Shown here: piece by piece, positions 1 through 7,064 of the stretch
How positions within the stretch are numbered: the first letter of the stretch is position 1
How the letters are laid out: each line of letters starts with the position of its first letter
Origin: Bradyrhizobium sp.
Lineage (GTDB): Bacteria > Pseudomonadota > Alphaproteobacteria > Rhizobiales > Xanthobacteraceae
Direction: 5' to 3'
Assembly (NCBI GenBank): GCA_019243075.1
Contig: JAFAUV010000294.1
Coordinates: forward strand, 1 to 7,299
Length of the DNA: 7,299 nt
Position numbers and translations under genes: made by a program
The notes under the pieces: generated by a model
The model's input: the letters and a program-made list of their open reading frames with translations, nothing else
Told to the model about the DNA's origin: nothing
Database searches by the model: none

Positions 1-636
1 AATTCCAAGCGGCTCAAGCGCGGCCAGCTCGTGGTTGCGATCGGCAATCCGCTCGGATTCGAATCGACGGTTACCGCCGGTGTGGTGTCGGCACTCGGCC
101 GCTCGTTTCGCTCGGTGTCGGGGCGCACCATCGAGGACGTGATCCAGACCGATGCCGCGCTCAACCCCGGCAATTCCGGCGGCGCGCTGGTGTCGTCGAG
201 GGCCGAGGTGATCGGAATCAACACCGCGATCATCAACGGCGCGCAGGGCATCTGCTTCGCGGTCGCGAGCAACACCGCGCAATTCGTGCTGTCGGAGATC
301 ATTCGCCACGGCTATGTCCGCCGCGCCTATATCGGCGTCTCCGGCCAGACCGCGCCGGTGCCGCGGCGGCATGCGGTGGTCGCCGGCGTCGACAACAAGA
401 TGGGCGCGTTGCTGATGAACATCGAGCCGGACGGTCCCGCGGCGCAGGCCGGTCTGCTGCCGGGCGATGTCGTGGTCCGGCTCGATGGCATCGACATCAA
501 CGGCGTCGACGATTTGATCCGCGTCCTCGACCGCGACCGCATCGGCAAGACACTCTCGATGGACGTGCTTCGCCTCGGCCGGCTGCGGGCGATCGAGATT
601 CATCCGGTCGAGCGGAAGCCGGCCAAGGCGGGCTAG
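1..636 (+). CDS. HtrA/Deg-family (S1C) serine protease with one PDZ domain, 5' partial
   Basis: The reading frame is open from base 1, so the N-terminus (signal or anchor segment, catalytic His and Asp) lies outside the window; 211 residues are visible. They start inside the trypsin-like domain with GQLVVAIGNPLGF and reach the catalytic serine in NPGNSGG (Ser codon 175-177). One PDZ domain follows over roughly visible residues 115-205, with the usual DGPAAQAGLLPGD and a later hydrophobic core, and the protein ends soon after it. A single PDZ suggests a DegS- or HhoA-like layout rather than the two-PDZ DegP. The family acts in the periplasm, degrading misfolded proteins or cleaving regulators when the PDZ binds an exposed C-terminus. 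The gene is convergent with the oxidoreductase at 732-4202, and the gap between the two stops is filled by a palindromic repeat. The family call is secure; the exact subfamily and substrate cannot be read from this fragment. Confidence 0.93.
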   Translation, partial: NSKRLKRGQLVVAIGNPLGFESTVTAGVVSALGRSFRSVSGRTIEDVIQTDAALNPGNSGGALVSSRAEVIGINTAIINGAQGICFAVASNTAQFVLSEIIRHGYVRRAYIGVSGQTAPVPRRHAVVAGVDNKMGALLMNIEPDGPAAQAGLLPGDVVVRLDGIDINGVDDLIRVLDRDRIGKTLSMDVLRLGRLRAIEIHPVERKPAKAG

Positions 637-640
637 GGGC

Positions 641-728
641 GTAGGATGGGCAAAGCGAAGCGTGCCCACCATTCCCGCTCAGATCGAAGTTGGTGGGCAC
701 GGCGCGTGCGCGCCTTGGCGCACCCTGC
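641..728. repeat. Palindromic intergenic repeat between two convergent genes
   Basis: CGTGCCCACC (661-670) and GGTGGGCACG (692-701) are perfect 10-bp inverted repeats around a 21-nt loop. Outside them the arms continue imperfectly: GTAGGATGGGCAAAGCG (641-657) resembles the reverse complement of the stretch ending CGCACCCTGC (about 711-728), with about seven extra bases in the right arm. The element occupies almost exactly the space between the protease stop (636) and the oxidoreductase stop (732). The core 'GTAGGATGGGCAAAGCGAAG...TGCCCACC' is one I recognise as dispersed in Bradyrhizobium intergenic regions; this is recall, not a search. The RNA from either strand could fold into a long hairpin, so the element may serve as a bidirectional transcription end or a 3' stabiliser, but it has no T-tract. 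Confidence 0.8.
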
Positions 729-731
729 AAT

Positions 732-3700
732 CTACTCCGCCGCTGCCGCAAAACCGCTATTGTCGAGATCGGCTTCCAGCCGTGCTCTTTCGGCGGCGGC
801 TTTTCGAATGTTCTCTTCCTTGATGTGGCCGTAGCCGCGGATCATCTCAGGCGTGCGGGCGATTTTGGCAAGCAGTGGAATTTGCTGCGGCCTCGGCGCG
901 GCGATCCGCTGGTCGATCATCGCGAAATAGTCCTCGACGAGCTGCCGCTCCATCTTTCGCTCCGCGGCGCGACCAAACGGATCGAACGAGGTGCCGCGCA
1001 AAAACTTCAGCCTGGCGAGCAGGCGGAATGCGCCAAGCATCCAGCCGCCATACTCCTTCTTCACCAGTCGGCCATTGCTGTCGCGCTTGGCAAAGATCGG
1101 CGGGGCGAGGTGGAATGTGAGCCTGAAGTCGCCGTCGAAACTGTCCGACAGCTTTTTGGCGAATGAACCGTCGGTGTAGAGCCGGGCGACCTCGTATTCA
1201 TCCTTGTAGGCCATCAGCTTGAACAGGTTTTTTGCGACCGCCTCGGTCAGTTCGGTAGAGCCGGGCGCTGCCGCGCTCTCGAGCCTGCGGACCTTGTCGA
1301 CGGCGGCAAGGTAGCGCTCGGCATAGGCTTGGTCCTGGTACGAGGCCAGGAAATCGGCGCGCAACGCGATCTGCTCGTCCAGCCTCCTTGGCGGCGCCCC
1401 GGCGCGGCTCTTGAACTGGATCACGCTCTTCACCCGCGACATGTCGTGCGCGGCGAGGCGGCCCCAGGTGAACGCCTGCTTGTTCATCTCGACCGCGGCG
1501 CCGTTGATCTCGATGGCGCGAAGCAGCGCTTCGAGCGAGAGTGGAATCGCGCCTTTCTGGAAAGCCAAGCCGAGCATGAAAGGGTTGGTGGCGATGCTGT
1601 CGCCCATCAGCGTCGCGGCGATGCCGGTGGCGTCGATGATCTCCAGATTGCGCTCGCCGATGGCATCGCGCAGCGCGGCCTGCATCGCGCCCAGCTCGAA
1701 ATCGATGTCGGGGTTTTGCACGAAGCTCGCGGTCGGCTGCAAATCGGCATTGATGAAGGCCTTGGTCACGCCGCGATCGACGCGGGACAGCGCCGTGGCG
1801 CCGGCCGACACCACCATGTCGCAGCCGAGGATCAGGTCGGCGCCGCCATTGGGGATGCGGACGGCGGAAAGCTCCTCCGGTTCGGCGGCGATACGGACAT
1901 GGCTCATGACCGCGCCGTTCTTCTGCGACAGGCCGGTGAAGTCGAGCGCCGAGCAGCCCTTGCCGTCGACATGGGCGGCCATGCCGAGCAGCGCGCCGAC
2001 GGTGATGACGCCCGTGCCACCTATGCCGGGTACGAGGATGTTGTAGGTCTTGTCGAGGGCAGGCGGCGTCGGCAGCGGCAGGTCGGCGAAGAGTTGCCCG
2101 GAATCGACCGCGGAGGTCGTTAGCCGCCTGGGCGCGCCGCCATGCACGGTGACGAAGCTCGGGCAAAAGCCTTCGACGCAGGAATAATCCTTGTTGCAGT
2201 TGGATTGGTCGATCTGGCGCTTGCGGCCGAATTCGGTCTCGAGCGGCTGCACCGAGACGCAGTTCGAGGTCTGCGAGCAGTCGCCGCAGCCTTCGCAGAC
2301 CAGCTCGTTGATGAAGACGCGCTTGGGCGGATCGGGATAGAGCCCGCGCTTGCGGCGCCGGCGCTTCTCGGCGGCGCAGGTCTGGTCGTAGATCAGGACC
2401 GACAGGCCCTTCACTTCGCGGAGCTCGCGCTGCAACGCGTCCATGTCGCGGCGGTGATGCACGCTTGCCCCTTGCGGGAAATAATCGGCGGGATACTTGC
2501 CGGGATCGTCGGAGACGATCGCAAGACGCTTGGTGCCCTCGGCCCAGACCTGATGCGCGATCTGTGCCACGTTGAAGCCGCCCTCGGTCGGCTGGCCGCC
2601 GGTCATCGCGACGGCGTCGTTATAGAGGATCTTGTAGGTGATGTTGACCCCGCTCACGGCTGCCGCGCGGAGTGCGAGGAGGCCCGAATGGGTGTAGGTG
2701 CCGTCGCCGAGATTCTGGAAGATGTGCTGCTCGCTGGTGAAGGGCGCCTGCCCGATCCAGTTCGCGCCCTCACCGCCCATATGGGTAATGGTGTCGGTGC
2801 GTCGCCCCGGGAGGAAGAGCGCCATGCCGTGGCAGCCGATGCCGGCCATGGCGCGGCTGCCTTCGGGCAATCTGGTCGAGGTGTTGTGCGGGCAGCCCGA
2901 GCAGAAGAACGGGGTCCGCTGCAGCGAGATCGGCGCGCGGCCCTGCGCCGGCTGGTCGAAGGCGAGCAGCCGCGCCAGGCGCTGTTCGAGCAGGGGACTT
3001 TGATGGCCAAGCCGGCGCAGCCGCGCCACCAGCGCCGACGCCACGATGGCGGGATTGAGCTCGCCCTCGCTCGGCAAGAGCGGCGCGCCATTCTCGTCGC
3101 GCTTGCCGGCGATGCTCGGCCGCTTCCAGGCGTCGACATTGTAGAGGACCCGCATCAACTGGTCTTCGATGAAGCCCCGCTTCTCCTCCACCACCAGCAC
3201 ATCCTGAAGACCTTCGGCGAAGCGCCTGGCGCCGCTCTCCTCCAGCGGCCAGGTCATCGCCACCTTGTAGATGCGCAGGCCCAGCGCCTCGGCGTCGCGC
3301 TCGGAGATGCCGAGATCGGCCATCGCCTGCTTCAGGTCGAGATAGGCCTTGCCGGTCGTGATGATGCCGAGCCGCGCCGGCTTGCCGTCGAGCACGATTC
3401 TATCGAGCCGGTTGGCGCGGACGAAGGCCCTGGCGGCGTCCAGCTTCGGCCCGAACAGCCGCTTCTCCGCCTCCAGCGACGGATCGGGCCAGCGGATGTT
3501 GAGGCCGCCCGGCGGCATCTCGAAATCCGTCGGAATCACCACGTTGATGCGCGAGGGATCCGACGTGATCGATGCCGAGCTTTCCACCGTCTCGCCGATC
3601 GCCTTGAAGCCGATCCAGCAGCCGCAATAGCGCGACAGCGCAAAGCCATAGAGGCCGAGGTCGAGATATTCCTGCAACGTCGAGGGATTGATGACCGGCA

Positions 3701-4202
3701 TCAGCGCGGCGGCGAACACCTGCTCGCTCTGATGCGCCAGCGTCGAGGACTGGCAGCCATGATCGTCGCCGGCGAGCGCCAGCACGCCGCCAAGGCGTGA
3801 CGTGCCGGCGGAGTTGGCGTGTTTCAGGACGTCCACCGAACGGTCGACGCCCGGGCCCTTGCCGTACCAGATGCCGAACACGCCATCGACCTTGGCGCCC
3901 GGAAACAGCCCGATCTGCTGGCTGCCCCACACCGCGGTCGCGGCGAGATCCTCGTTCAGGCCGGAAACGAAAGTGATATCCTGCGATTGCAGGAAGCTTT
4001 TGGCACGCCACAGCGCGTGGTCGTACATGCCAAGCGGCGAGCCACGGTAACCGGAGATGAAGCCCGCGGTGTTGAGGCCCGCCGCGCGGTCGCGTTCGCG
4101 CTGCAACATGGGCAGCCGCACCAGCGCCTGCACGCCGGACAGGTAGATTCGCGGCGCCGTGAGGTCGTATTTGTCGTCGAGCCCCACCTGCATCAGCGTC
4201 AT
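732..4202 (-). CDS. Indolepyruvate ferredoxin oxidoreductase family protein, fused type (1156 aa)
   Basis: This is a single-chain 2-oxoacid:ferredoxin oxidoreductase. The family oxidatively decarboxylates aryl-pyruvates such as indolepyruvate or phenylpyruvate to aryl-acetyl-CoA with TPP and iron-sulfur clusters, in the cytoplasm. Numbered from the chosen start, the N-terminal domain carries GYRGSPLG and a NEDLAAT glutamate region. CSGCPHNTS (Cys434, Cys437) is the family CxGCPH motif. The TPP/Mg motif runs from GDGTYTHSG (499) to YNDAVAMTGGQP (527-538). A ferredoxin-like segment has cysteines 636, 639, 642, 648, 669, 675 and 680. A gamma-type domain begins at GIGGTG (726-731) and includes DFTGLSQKNGAV. 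The last 220 or so residues match the C-terminal domain of fused family members (DUF6537 type). I chose ATG 4202 because MTLMQVGLDDKYDL looks like the family N-terminus and has a GGGGAA ribosome site 7 nt upstream; the frame is open to an ATG at 4508, but that extension looks unlike the family. The true substrate is inferred only from the family. Confidence 0.93.
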   Translation of the reverse strand: MTLMQVGLDDKYDLTAPRIYLSGVQALVRLPMLQRERDRAAGLNTAGFISGYRGSPLGMYDHALWRAKSFLQSQDITFVSGLNEDLAATAVWGSQQIGLFPGAKVDGVFGIWYGKGPGVDRSVDVLKHANSAGTSRLGGVLALAGDDHGCQSSTLAHQSEQVFAAALMPVINPSTLQEYLDLGLYGFALSRYCGCWIGFKAIGETVESSASITSDPSRINVVIPTDFEMPPGGLNIRWPDPSLEAEKRLFGPKLDAARAFVRANRLDRIVLDGKPARLGIITTGKAYLDLKQAMADLGISERDAEALGLRIYKVAMTWPLEESGARRFAEGLQDVLVVEEKRGFIEDQLMRVLYNVDAWKRPSIAGKRDENGAPLLPSEGELNPAIVASALVARLRRLGHQSPLLEQRLARLLAFDQPAQGRAPISLQRTPFFCSGCPHNTSTRLPEGSRAMAGIGCHGMALFLPGRRTDTITHMGGEGANWIGQAPFTSEQHIFQNLGDGTYTHSGLLALRAAAVSGVNITYKILYNDAVAMTGGQPTEGGFNVAQIAHQVWAEGTKRLAIVSDDPGKYPADYFPQGASVHHRRDMDALQRELREVKGLSVLIYDQTCAAEKRRRRKRGLYPDPPKRVFINELVCEGCGDCSQTSNCVSVQPLETEFGRKRQIDQSNCNKDYSCVEGFCPSFVTVHGGAPRRLTTSAVDSGQLFADLPLPTPPALDKTYNILVPGIGGTGVITVGALLGMAAHVDGKGCSALDFTGLSQKNGAVMSHVRIAAEPEELSAVRIPNGGADLILGCDMVVSAGATALSRVDRGVTKAFINADLQPTASFVQNPDIDFELGAMQAALRDAIGERNLEIIDATGIAATLMGDSIATNPFMLGLAFQKGAIPLSLEALLRAIEINGAAVEMNKQAFTWGRLAAHDMSRVKSVIQFKSRAGAPPRRLDEQIALRADFLASYQDQAYAERYLAAVDKVRRLESAAAPGSTELTEAVAKNLFKLMAYKDEYEVARLYTDGSFAKKLSDSFDGDFRLTFHLAPPIFAKRDSNGRLVKKEYGGWMLGAFRLLARLKFLRGTSFDPFGRAAERKMERQLVEDYFAMIDQRIAAPRPQQIPLLAKIARTPEMIRGYGHIKEENIRKAAAERARLEADLDNSGFAAAAE

Positions 4203-4209
4203 AGCGTTG

Positions 4210-4215
4210 TTCCCC
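4210..4215 (-). promoter_or_regulatory. Ribosome binding site deciding the oxidoreductase start
   Basis: On the minus strand GGGGAA lies 7 nt before the ATG at 4202. It is a moderate Shine-Dalgarno match at the right distance and supports this ATG over the in-frame ATGs further upstream. The next internal Met, three codons in, would be too far from it. Confidence 0.55.
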
Positions 4216-4280
4216 GTGGTGGTCCTGGGCGGCTTCGCGGCAGGCGCATCGGTCGAAGCAGCGCGCAAGCGGAAGAAACA

Positions 4281-4309
4281 AGTGGAAGAAAATGGGCCGC
4301 CAATGTCAA
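4281..4309 (-). promoter_or_regulatory. Possible sigma-70-type promoter for the oxidoreductase
   Basis: On the minus strand a perfect -35 hexamer TTGACA (4309 down to 4304) is followed after 17 nt by TCCACT (4286 down to 4281), a poor -10 with three of six consensus bases. Transcription would start near 4274 and give a leader of about 70 nt before the ATG at 4202. If real, it also excludes translation from the upstream in-frame ATG at 4508. Only the -35 is convincing. Confidence 0.3.
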
Positions 4310-4623
4310 TATCGCTGGCCCAAGTGCGGTTGCATGGCAGGCAATTGCCGAGGAATTTCATTGCCAGGCCGGCGTTCGCTAGCGCATCGGGAGAGGCATG
4401 TCGCGAAGCTGAAGCTCCTAGCGAAGCCGCAAATGTGCGGGCTTGGCGCTTGAGAAAGAGGAGCGAGCGCCGCTCATTCTCGCGTCGGCCGGCAGCAGGT
4501 GTATGCAACGCCCGCCCAGCGAATGAGCAAGGTGTTGTCCATCGCGGTCACAGCCGGATCTCGGCGGCTCGGCGAAGCAGCTGAAAACACGCGAGATTTC
4601 CCGGCGCGCCGCGTCTCCCTCGA

Positions 4624-4635
4624 ATTGTACACAAT
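4624..4635. promoter_or_regulatory. Candidate GntR-type operator palindrome ATTGT-AC-ACAAT
   Basis: The 12-mer ATTGTACACAAT has perfect 5-bp inverted arms around a 2-bp centre and is AT-rich within GC-rich surroundings. It sits 54 bp upstream of the hydrolase ATG (4690), where a repressor could block transcription. Its form (TTGT-NN-ACAA) resembles operators bound by GntR/FadR-family regulators, which often control catabolic operons. No regulator gene is in the window, so the cognate protein is unknown. The match is by form only. Confidence 0.45.
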
Positions 4636-4676
4636 GGCATGGCGCTTGCAGAACCTCCTTGGAGAGTTCGATCGCC

Positions 4677-4682
4677 GGAGGG
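4677..4682 (+). promoter_or_regulatory. Ribosome binding site deciding the hydrolase start
   Basis: GGAGGG lies 7 nt before the ATG at 4690, a near-ideal Shine-Dalgarno sequence. The in-frame ATG at 4639 has no such site and would add 17 residues absent from related proteins, so 4690 is preferred. Confidence 0.8.
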
Positions 4683-4689
4683 CGTTTTG

Positions 4690-5415
4690 ATGAAGAACTC
4701 AAGCGGCGCATCCCAAGGGACCATCACCGCGGAGCCGGAGCCGATCGATCTCGCCTGGTCGACGACGGCGCTCCTGATCATCGACATGCAGCGCGACTTC
4801 CTGGAGCCCGGCGGCTTTGGCGAAACCCTCGGCAATGACGTGAGCCAGCTCGCGCGCGCGGTGCAGCCGATCGGCGCGGTGCTCGCGGCCGCGCGCGACA
4901 TCGGCATGCTTGTCGTCCACACCCGCGAGGGCCATCTGCCCGATCTGTCGGACGCGCCGCCGGCCAAGATCGAGCGCGGCGCGCCGCGTTCGCGCATCGG
5001 CGATCCCGGTCCGATGGGCCGCATCCTGATCCGGGGCGAGCCCGGTCATGACATCATTTCCGAACTCTATCCGCTCGACAGCGAGATCGTGATCGACAAG
5101 CCCGGCAAGGGCGCCTTCTACGCCACCGAGATGAACGACGTGCTGACCAAATACGGCATCGAGAATCTGCTGGTGTGCGGCGTGACCACCGAGGTCTGCG
5201 TCAACACCACCGTGCGCGAGGCCAACGACCGCGGCTATCGCTGCGTCGTCATCTCGGATGGCTGCGCCTCCTACTTCCCCGAATTCCACGAGATGGGCCT
5301 GAAGATGATCAAGGCCCAGGGTGGCATCTTCGGCTGGGTCGCCGACTCAGGTGCGGTTCTCAAGGCAATGCAGATGGAGACTTCAAGCAATCTGAAAGCA
5401 GGAGCATCACGATGA
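4690..5415 (+). CDS. Isochorismatase-fold cysteine hydrolase, biuret hydrolase (BiuH)-like (241 aa)
   Basis: This is a cytoplasmic amidohydrolase of the cysteine hydrolase (isochorismatase-like) superfamily. The expected catalytic triad is visible: Asp32 in LLIIDMQRDF, Lys137 in IDKPGKGAF and nucleophile Cys170 in GVTTEVCVNTT. It shares with biuret hydrolase BiuH of Rhizobium leguminosarum (recalled sequence) the blocks HTREGH, IGDPGP, GRIL-RGEPG, REANDRGY and QGG-FG. The Lys-to-Cys spacing (33) and the spacing from Cys170 to the substrate-binding Gln210 (40) are the same as I recall for BiuH. These blocks separate it from RutB and from true isochorismatases. BiuH converts biuret to allophanate plus ammonia; a related triuret hydrolase or another ureide-type amide is also possible, so no symbol is given. 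It has no signal peptide. Its stop overlaps the permease start (ATGA), so the two are one operon. A candidate operator palindrome lies upstream. Family secure, substrate moderately likely. Confidence 0.9.
   Translation: MKNSSGASQGTITAEPEPIDLAWSTTALLIIDMQRDFLEPGGFGETLGNDVSQLARAVQPIGAVLAAARDIGMLVVHTREGHLPDLSDAPPAKIERGAPRSRIGDPGPMGRILIRGEPGHDIISELYPLDSEIVIDKPGKGAFYATEMNDVLTKYGIENLLVCGVTTEVCVNTTVREANDRGYRCVVISDGCASYFPEFHEMGLKMIKAQGGIFGWVADSGAVLKAMQMETSSNLKAGASR
5400..5404 (+). promoter_or_regulatory. Ribosome binding site of the permease, inside the hydrolase gene
   Basis: AGGAG lies 7 nt before the permease ATG (5412), within the last codons of the hydrolase. It fixes the permease start, although the frame is open back to 5175, and supports translational coupling of the two genes. 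Confidence 0.8.
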
Positions 5416-7064
5416 GCGGCGCGGCCACAACAGCAAAGTCTGGCTTCAAACCGGCGCTTTGGACCTCGGGGGACTGGAACGCATTCTTCGGCTTCGGCAC
5501 CAACATCCTGGTCAACATGCTGGTCCTGACCGGGTTGTTGCGCTTCGTGCTCAAGATGCCCGACTCGCTTGTCTTCGGCCGCATCCTGCCCGCGCTCGGG
5601 CTGATGATGTGCCTCTCCACCTTCTATTACGCCTTCCTCGCCTATCGGCTGGCGCAACGTACCGGGCGCAGCGATGTCTGCGCGTTGCCCTCGGGCGTCA
5701 GCGTGCCCCACATGTTCATCGTCACCTTCGTGATCATGCTGCCGGTGACGCTGAAGACCGGCGATCCCATGAAGGGCTGGTCGGCGGGCCTGGTCTGGGT
5801 GTTCTTCCAGAGCTTCATCCTGATGATCGGCGGCTTTGTCGCCCCCGTCATCCGGAAAATCACCCCGCGCGCGGCGCTGCTCGGCACGCTCGCCGGCGTC
5901 TCCGTCACCTTCATTGCGATGCGGCCGGCGCTTGAAATGTACATGACCCCGCAGATCGGCCTCGTCTGCTTCGCCATCATCCTGGTGAGCTGGTTCGGCG
6001 GCGTGAAATATCCGCGCGGCATTCCGGCGGGCCTGGTCGCGATCGCGGCCGGCATGCTGATCGCCTGGGGCTCGAACCTGTTCGGCCTCGGCCTCGGCGG
6101 GCTCAGCGCGAAGGGGCTCGGCGATGCCTTTGCGAATTTCGGCTTCTCGGTGCCGCTTCCGGCCGCAAGCCAGGTCTTCTCCGGTTTCGAATATCTCGGC
6201 GTCATCCTGGTCACCGCGATCCCCTTCGGCATCTATGATCTCGTCGAGGCCATGGACAATGTCGAGAGCGCGGAAGCCGCCGGCGACGCATACCCGACCA
6301 CGCGGGTGCTGACCGCCGACGGCATCGTCAGCCTGATCGGCTGCCTGATGGGCAATCCCTTCATCAACGCCGTCTATATCGGCCATCCCGGCTGGAAGGC
6401 GATGGGCGGGCGGATCGGCTATTCGGCCGCGACCGGGGTGATGGTGATCGTGCTGTCCTGGCTCGGCATCATCTCGGTGCTGCTGGCGCTGGTGCCGGTC
6501 GTCGCAATCTCGCCGATCCTGCTCTATATCGGCATGCTGATCGGCGCGCAGGCGTTCCAGACCACGCCGCTGAAGCACGCGCCCGCGATTGCGCTTGCCT
6601 TCGCGCCGCATCTCGCCGCCTGGGCGAAGCTGCAGATCGATACCATGCTGGCATCGACCGTCACGGCTGCAACGAGCGTGGGCGGCATGGCCGCCGACAA
6701 GGTCGATGCCGTCAAGGCCGCCGCGATCGCCGCGCTGCCGCAGCAGGGCGTGCTCTATCGCGGCCTGGAAGTTTTGGGCGGCGGCTCGATCCTGGCCGGC
6801 CTCGTGCTCGGCGCGATCGGGGTGTTCGTGATCGAGCGGGATTTCGCCAAGGCCTCGGCCTTCGCGTTCGCCGGCGCCGTCTTGACCTATTTCGGCTTCA
6901 TGCATGGGGAATCCGTCGGCATCGGCAGCGGCTTCGGCGTCACGCCCGCAGTCGCGCTCGCCTATGCCGTGGTGGCCGCCGGCTTCTTTGCCCTGAGCAA
7001 GCTGGCGACCGGCGAGCACTACGTCGCGCATCCCGACATGCCGCTGGCGGCACCGGCGGAGTAG
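5412..7064 (+). CDS. NCS2/AzgA-like permease, probable importer for the hydrolase substrate (550 aa)
   Basis: This is a polytopic inner-membrane protein with about 12 or more hydrophobic segments, for example near residues 25-45, 55-80, 100-115, 125-148, 155-170, 182-197, 204-222, 258-275, 340-380, 455-475, 480-496 and 510-528. It lacks a cleavable signal. The segment DLVEAMDNVESAEAAGD (276-292), then GIVSLIGCLMGNPF, then GGRIGYSA, parallels the AzgA/NCS2 pattern in which an acidic helix (D-V-S...AG) precedes a conserved G-rich region and GGRTG. This suggests a proton-coupled uptake permease for nucleobase-like or other small nitrogenous solutes, but similarity is distant. An unusual, more polar Ala-rich stretch (about 405-455) interrupts the membrane segments. 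The start codon overlaps the hydrolase stop by 4 bp, so the permease most likely imports that enzyme's substrate. Transporter class is fairly secure; the substrate is inference from context. Confidence 0.85.
   Translation: MSGAATTAKSGFKPALWTSGDWNAFFGFGTNILVNMLVLTGLLRFVLKMPDSLVFGRILPALGLMMCLSTFYYAFLAYRLAQRTGRSDVCALPSGVSVPHMFIVTFVIMLPVTLKTGDPMKGWSAGLVWVFFQSFILMIGGFVAPVIRKITPRAALLGTLAGVSVTFIAMRPALEMYMTPQIGLVCFAIILVSWFGGVKYPRGIPAGLVAIAAGMLIAWGSNLFGLGLGGLSAKGLGDAFANFGFSVPLPAASQVFSGFEYLGVILVTAIPFGIYDLVEAMDNVESAEAAGDAYPTTRVLTADGIVSLIGCLMGNPFINAVYIGHPGWKAMGGRIGYSAATGVMVIVLSWLGIISVLLALVPVVAISPILLYIGMLIGAQAFQTTPLKHAPAIALAFAPHLAAWAKLQIDTMLASTVTAATSVGGMAADKVDAVKAAAIAALPQQGVLYRGLEVLGGGSILAGLVLGAIGVFVIERDFAKASAFAFAGAVLTYFGFMHGESVGIGSGFGVTPAVALAYAVVAAGFFALSKLATGEHYVAHPDMPLAAPAE

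Larger units (their letters stand above)
4203..4689. other. Divergent intergenic region, 487 bp
   Basis: This stretch separates the leftward oxidoreductase from the rightward hydrolase-permease pair, so it should hold promoters for both directions. I see a -35-like TTGACA for the leftward gene (4304-4309) and the palindrome ATTGTACACAAT (4624-4635) before the rightward pair. The minus frame is open through 4508, but its translation resembles no protein I know and looks like chance in GC-rich DNA. I find no tRNA, no transposon end and no convincing small gene here. No clear -10/-35 pair for the rightward operon could be recognised by eye. Confidence 0.6.

Noticed and set aside
646..834. Small + strand frame beginning MGKAKRAHHSR
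   Set aside because: It starts inside the palindromic repeat and runs into the oxidoreductase 3' end. Such frames arise from every copy of this type of repeat.
1329..2123. Open + strand frame of 264 codons within the oxidoreductase
   Set aside because: It is a codon-bias shadow of the gamma-type domain, with no ribosome site or family-like motif.
2142..3800. Open 552-codon frame on the + strand opposite the oxidoreductase
   Set aside because: It lies wholly antisense to a gene with clear conserved motifs. Its translation is rich in Ala, Arg, Gly, Asp and His and matches no family I know; such shadow frames are expected in GC-rich coding DNA.
4472..4528. Inverted repeat GCTCATTC (4472-4479) / GAATGAGC (4521-4528)
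   Set aside because: The 8-bp arms with a 41-nt loop are within chance for a region of this size, and there is no sign of function.
4639..4689. Earlier ATG for the hydrolase
   Set aside because: It has no ribosome site, whereas GGAGGG stands 7 nt before the ATG at 4690.
5175..5411. Upstream extension of the permease frame inside the hydrolase
   Set aside because: The translation is Arg-rich and not membrane-like. The ATG at 5412 has AGGAG at 7 nt and begins a family-like N-terminus.
5271..7031. Open 586-codon frame on the - strand opposite the permease
   Set aside because: It is antisense to a clear membrane protein. The product is extremely rich in His, Asp, Arg and Gly, typical of the complement of hydrophobic codons.
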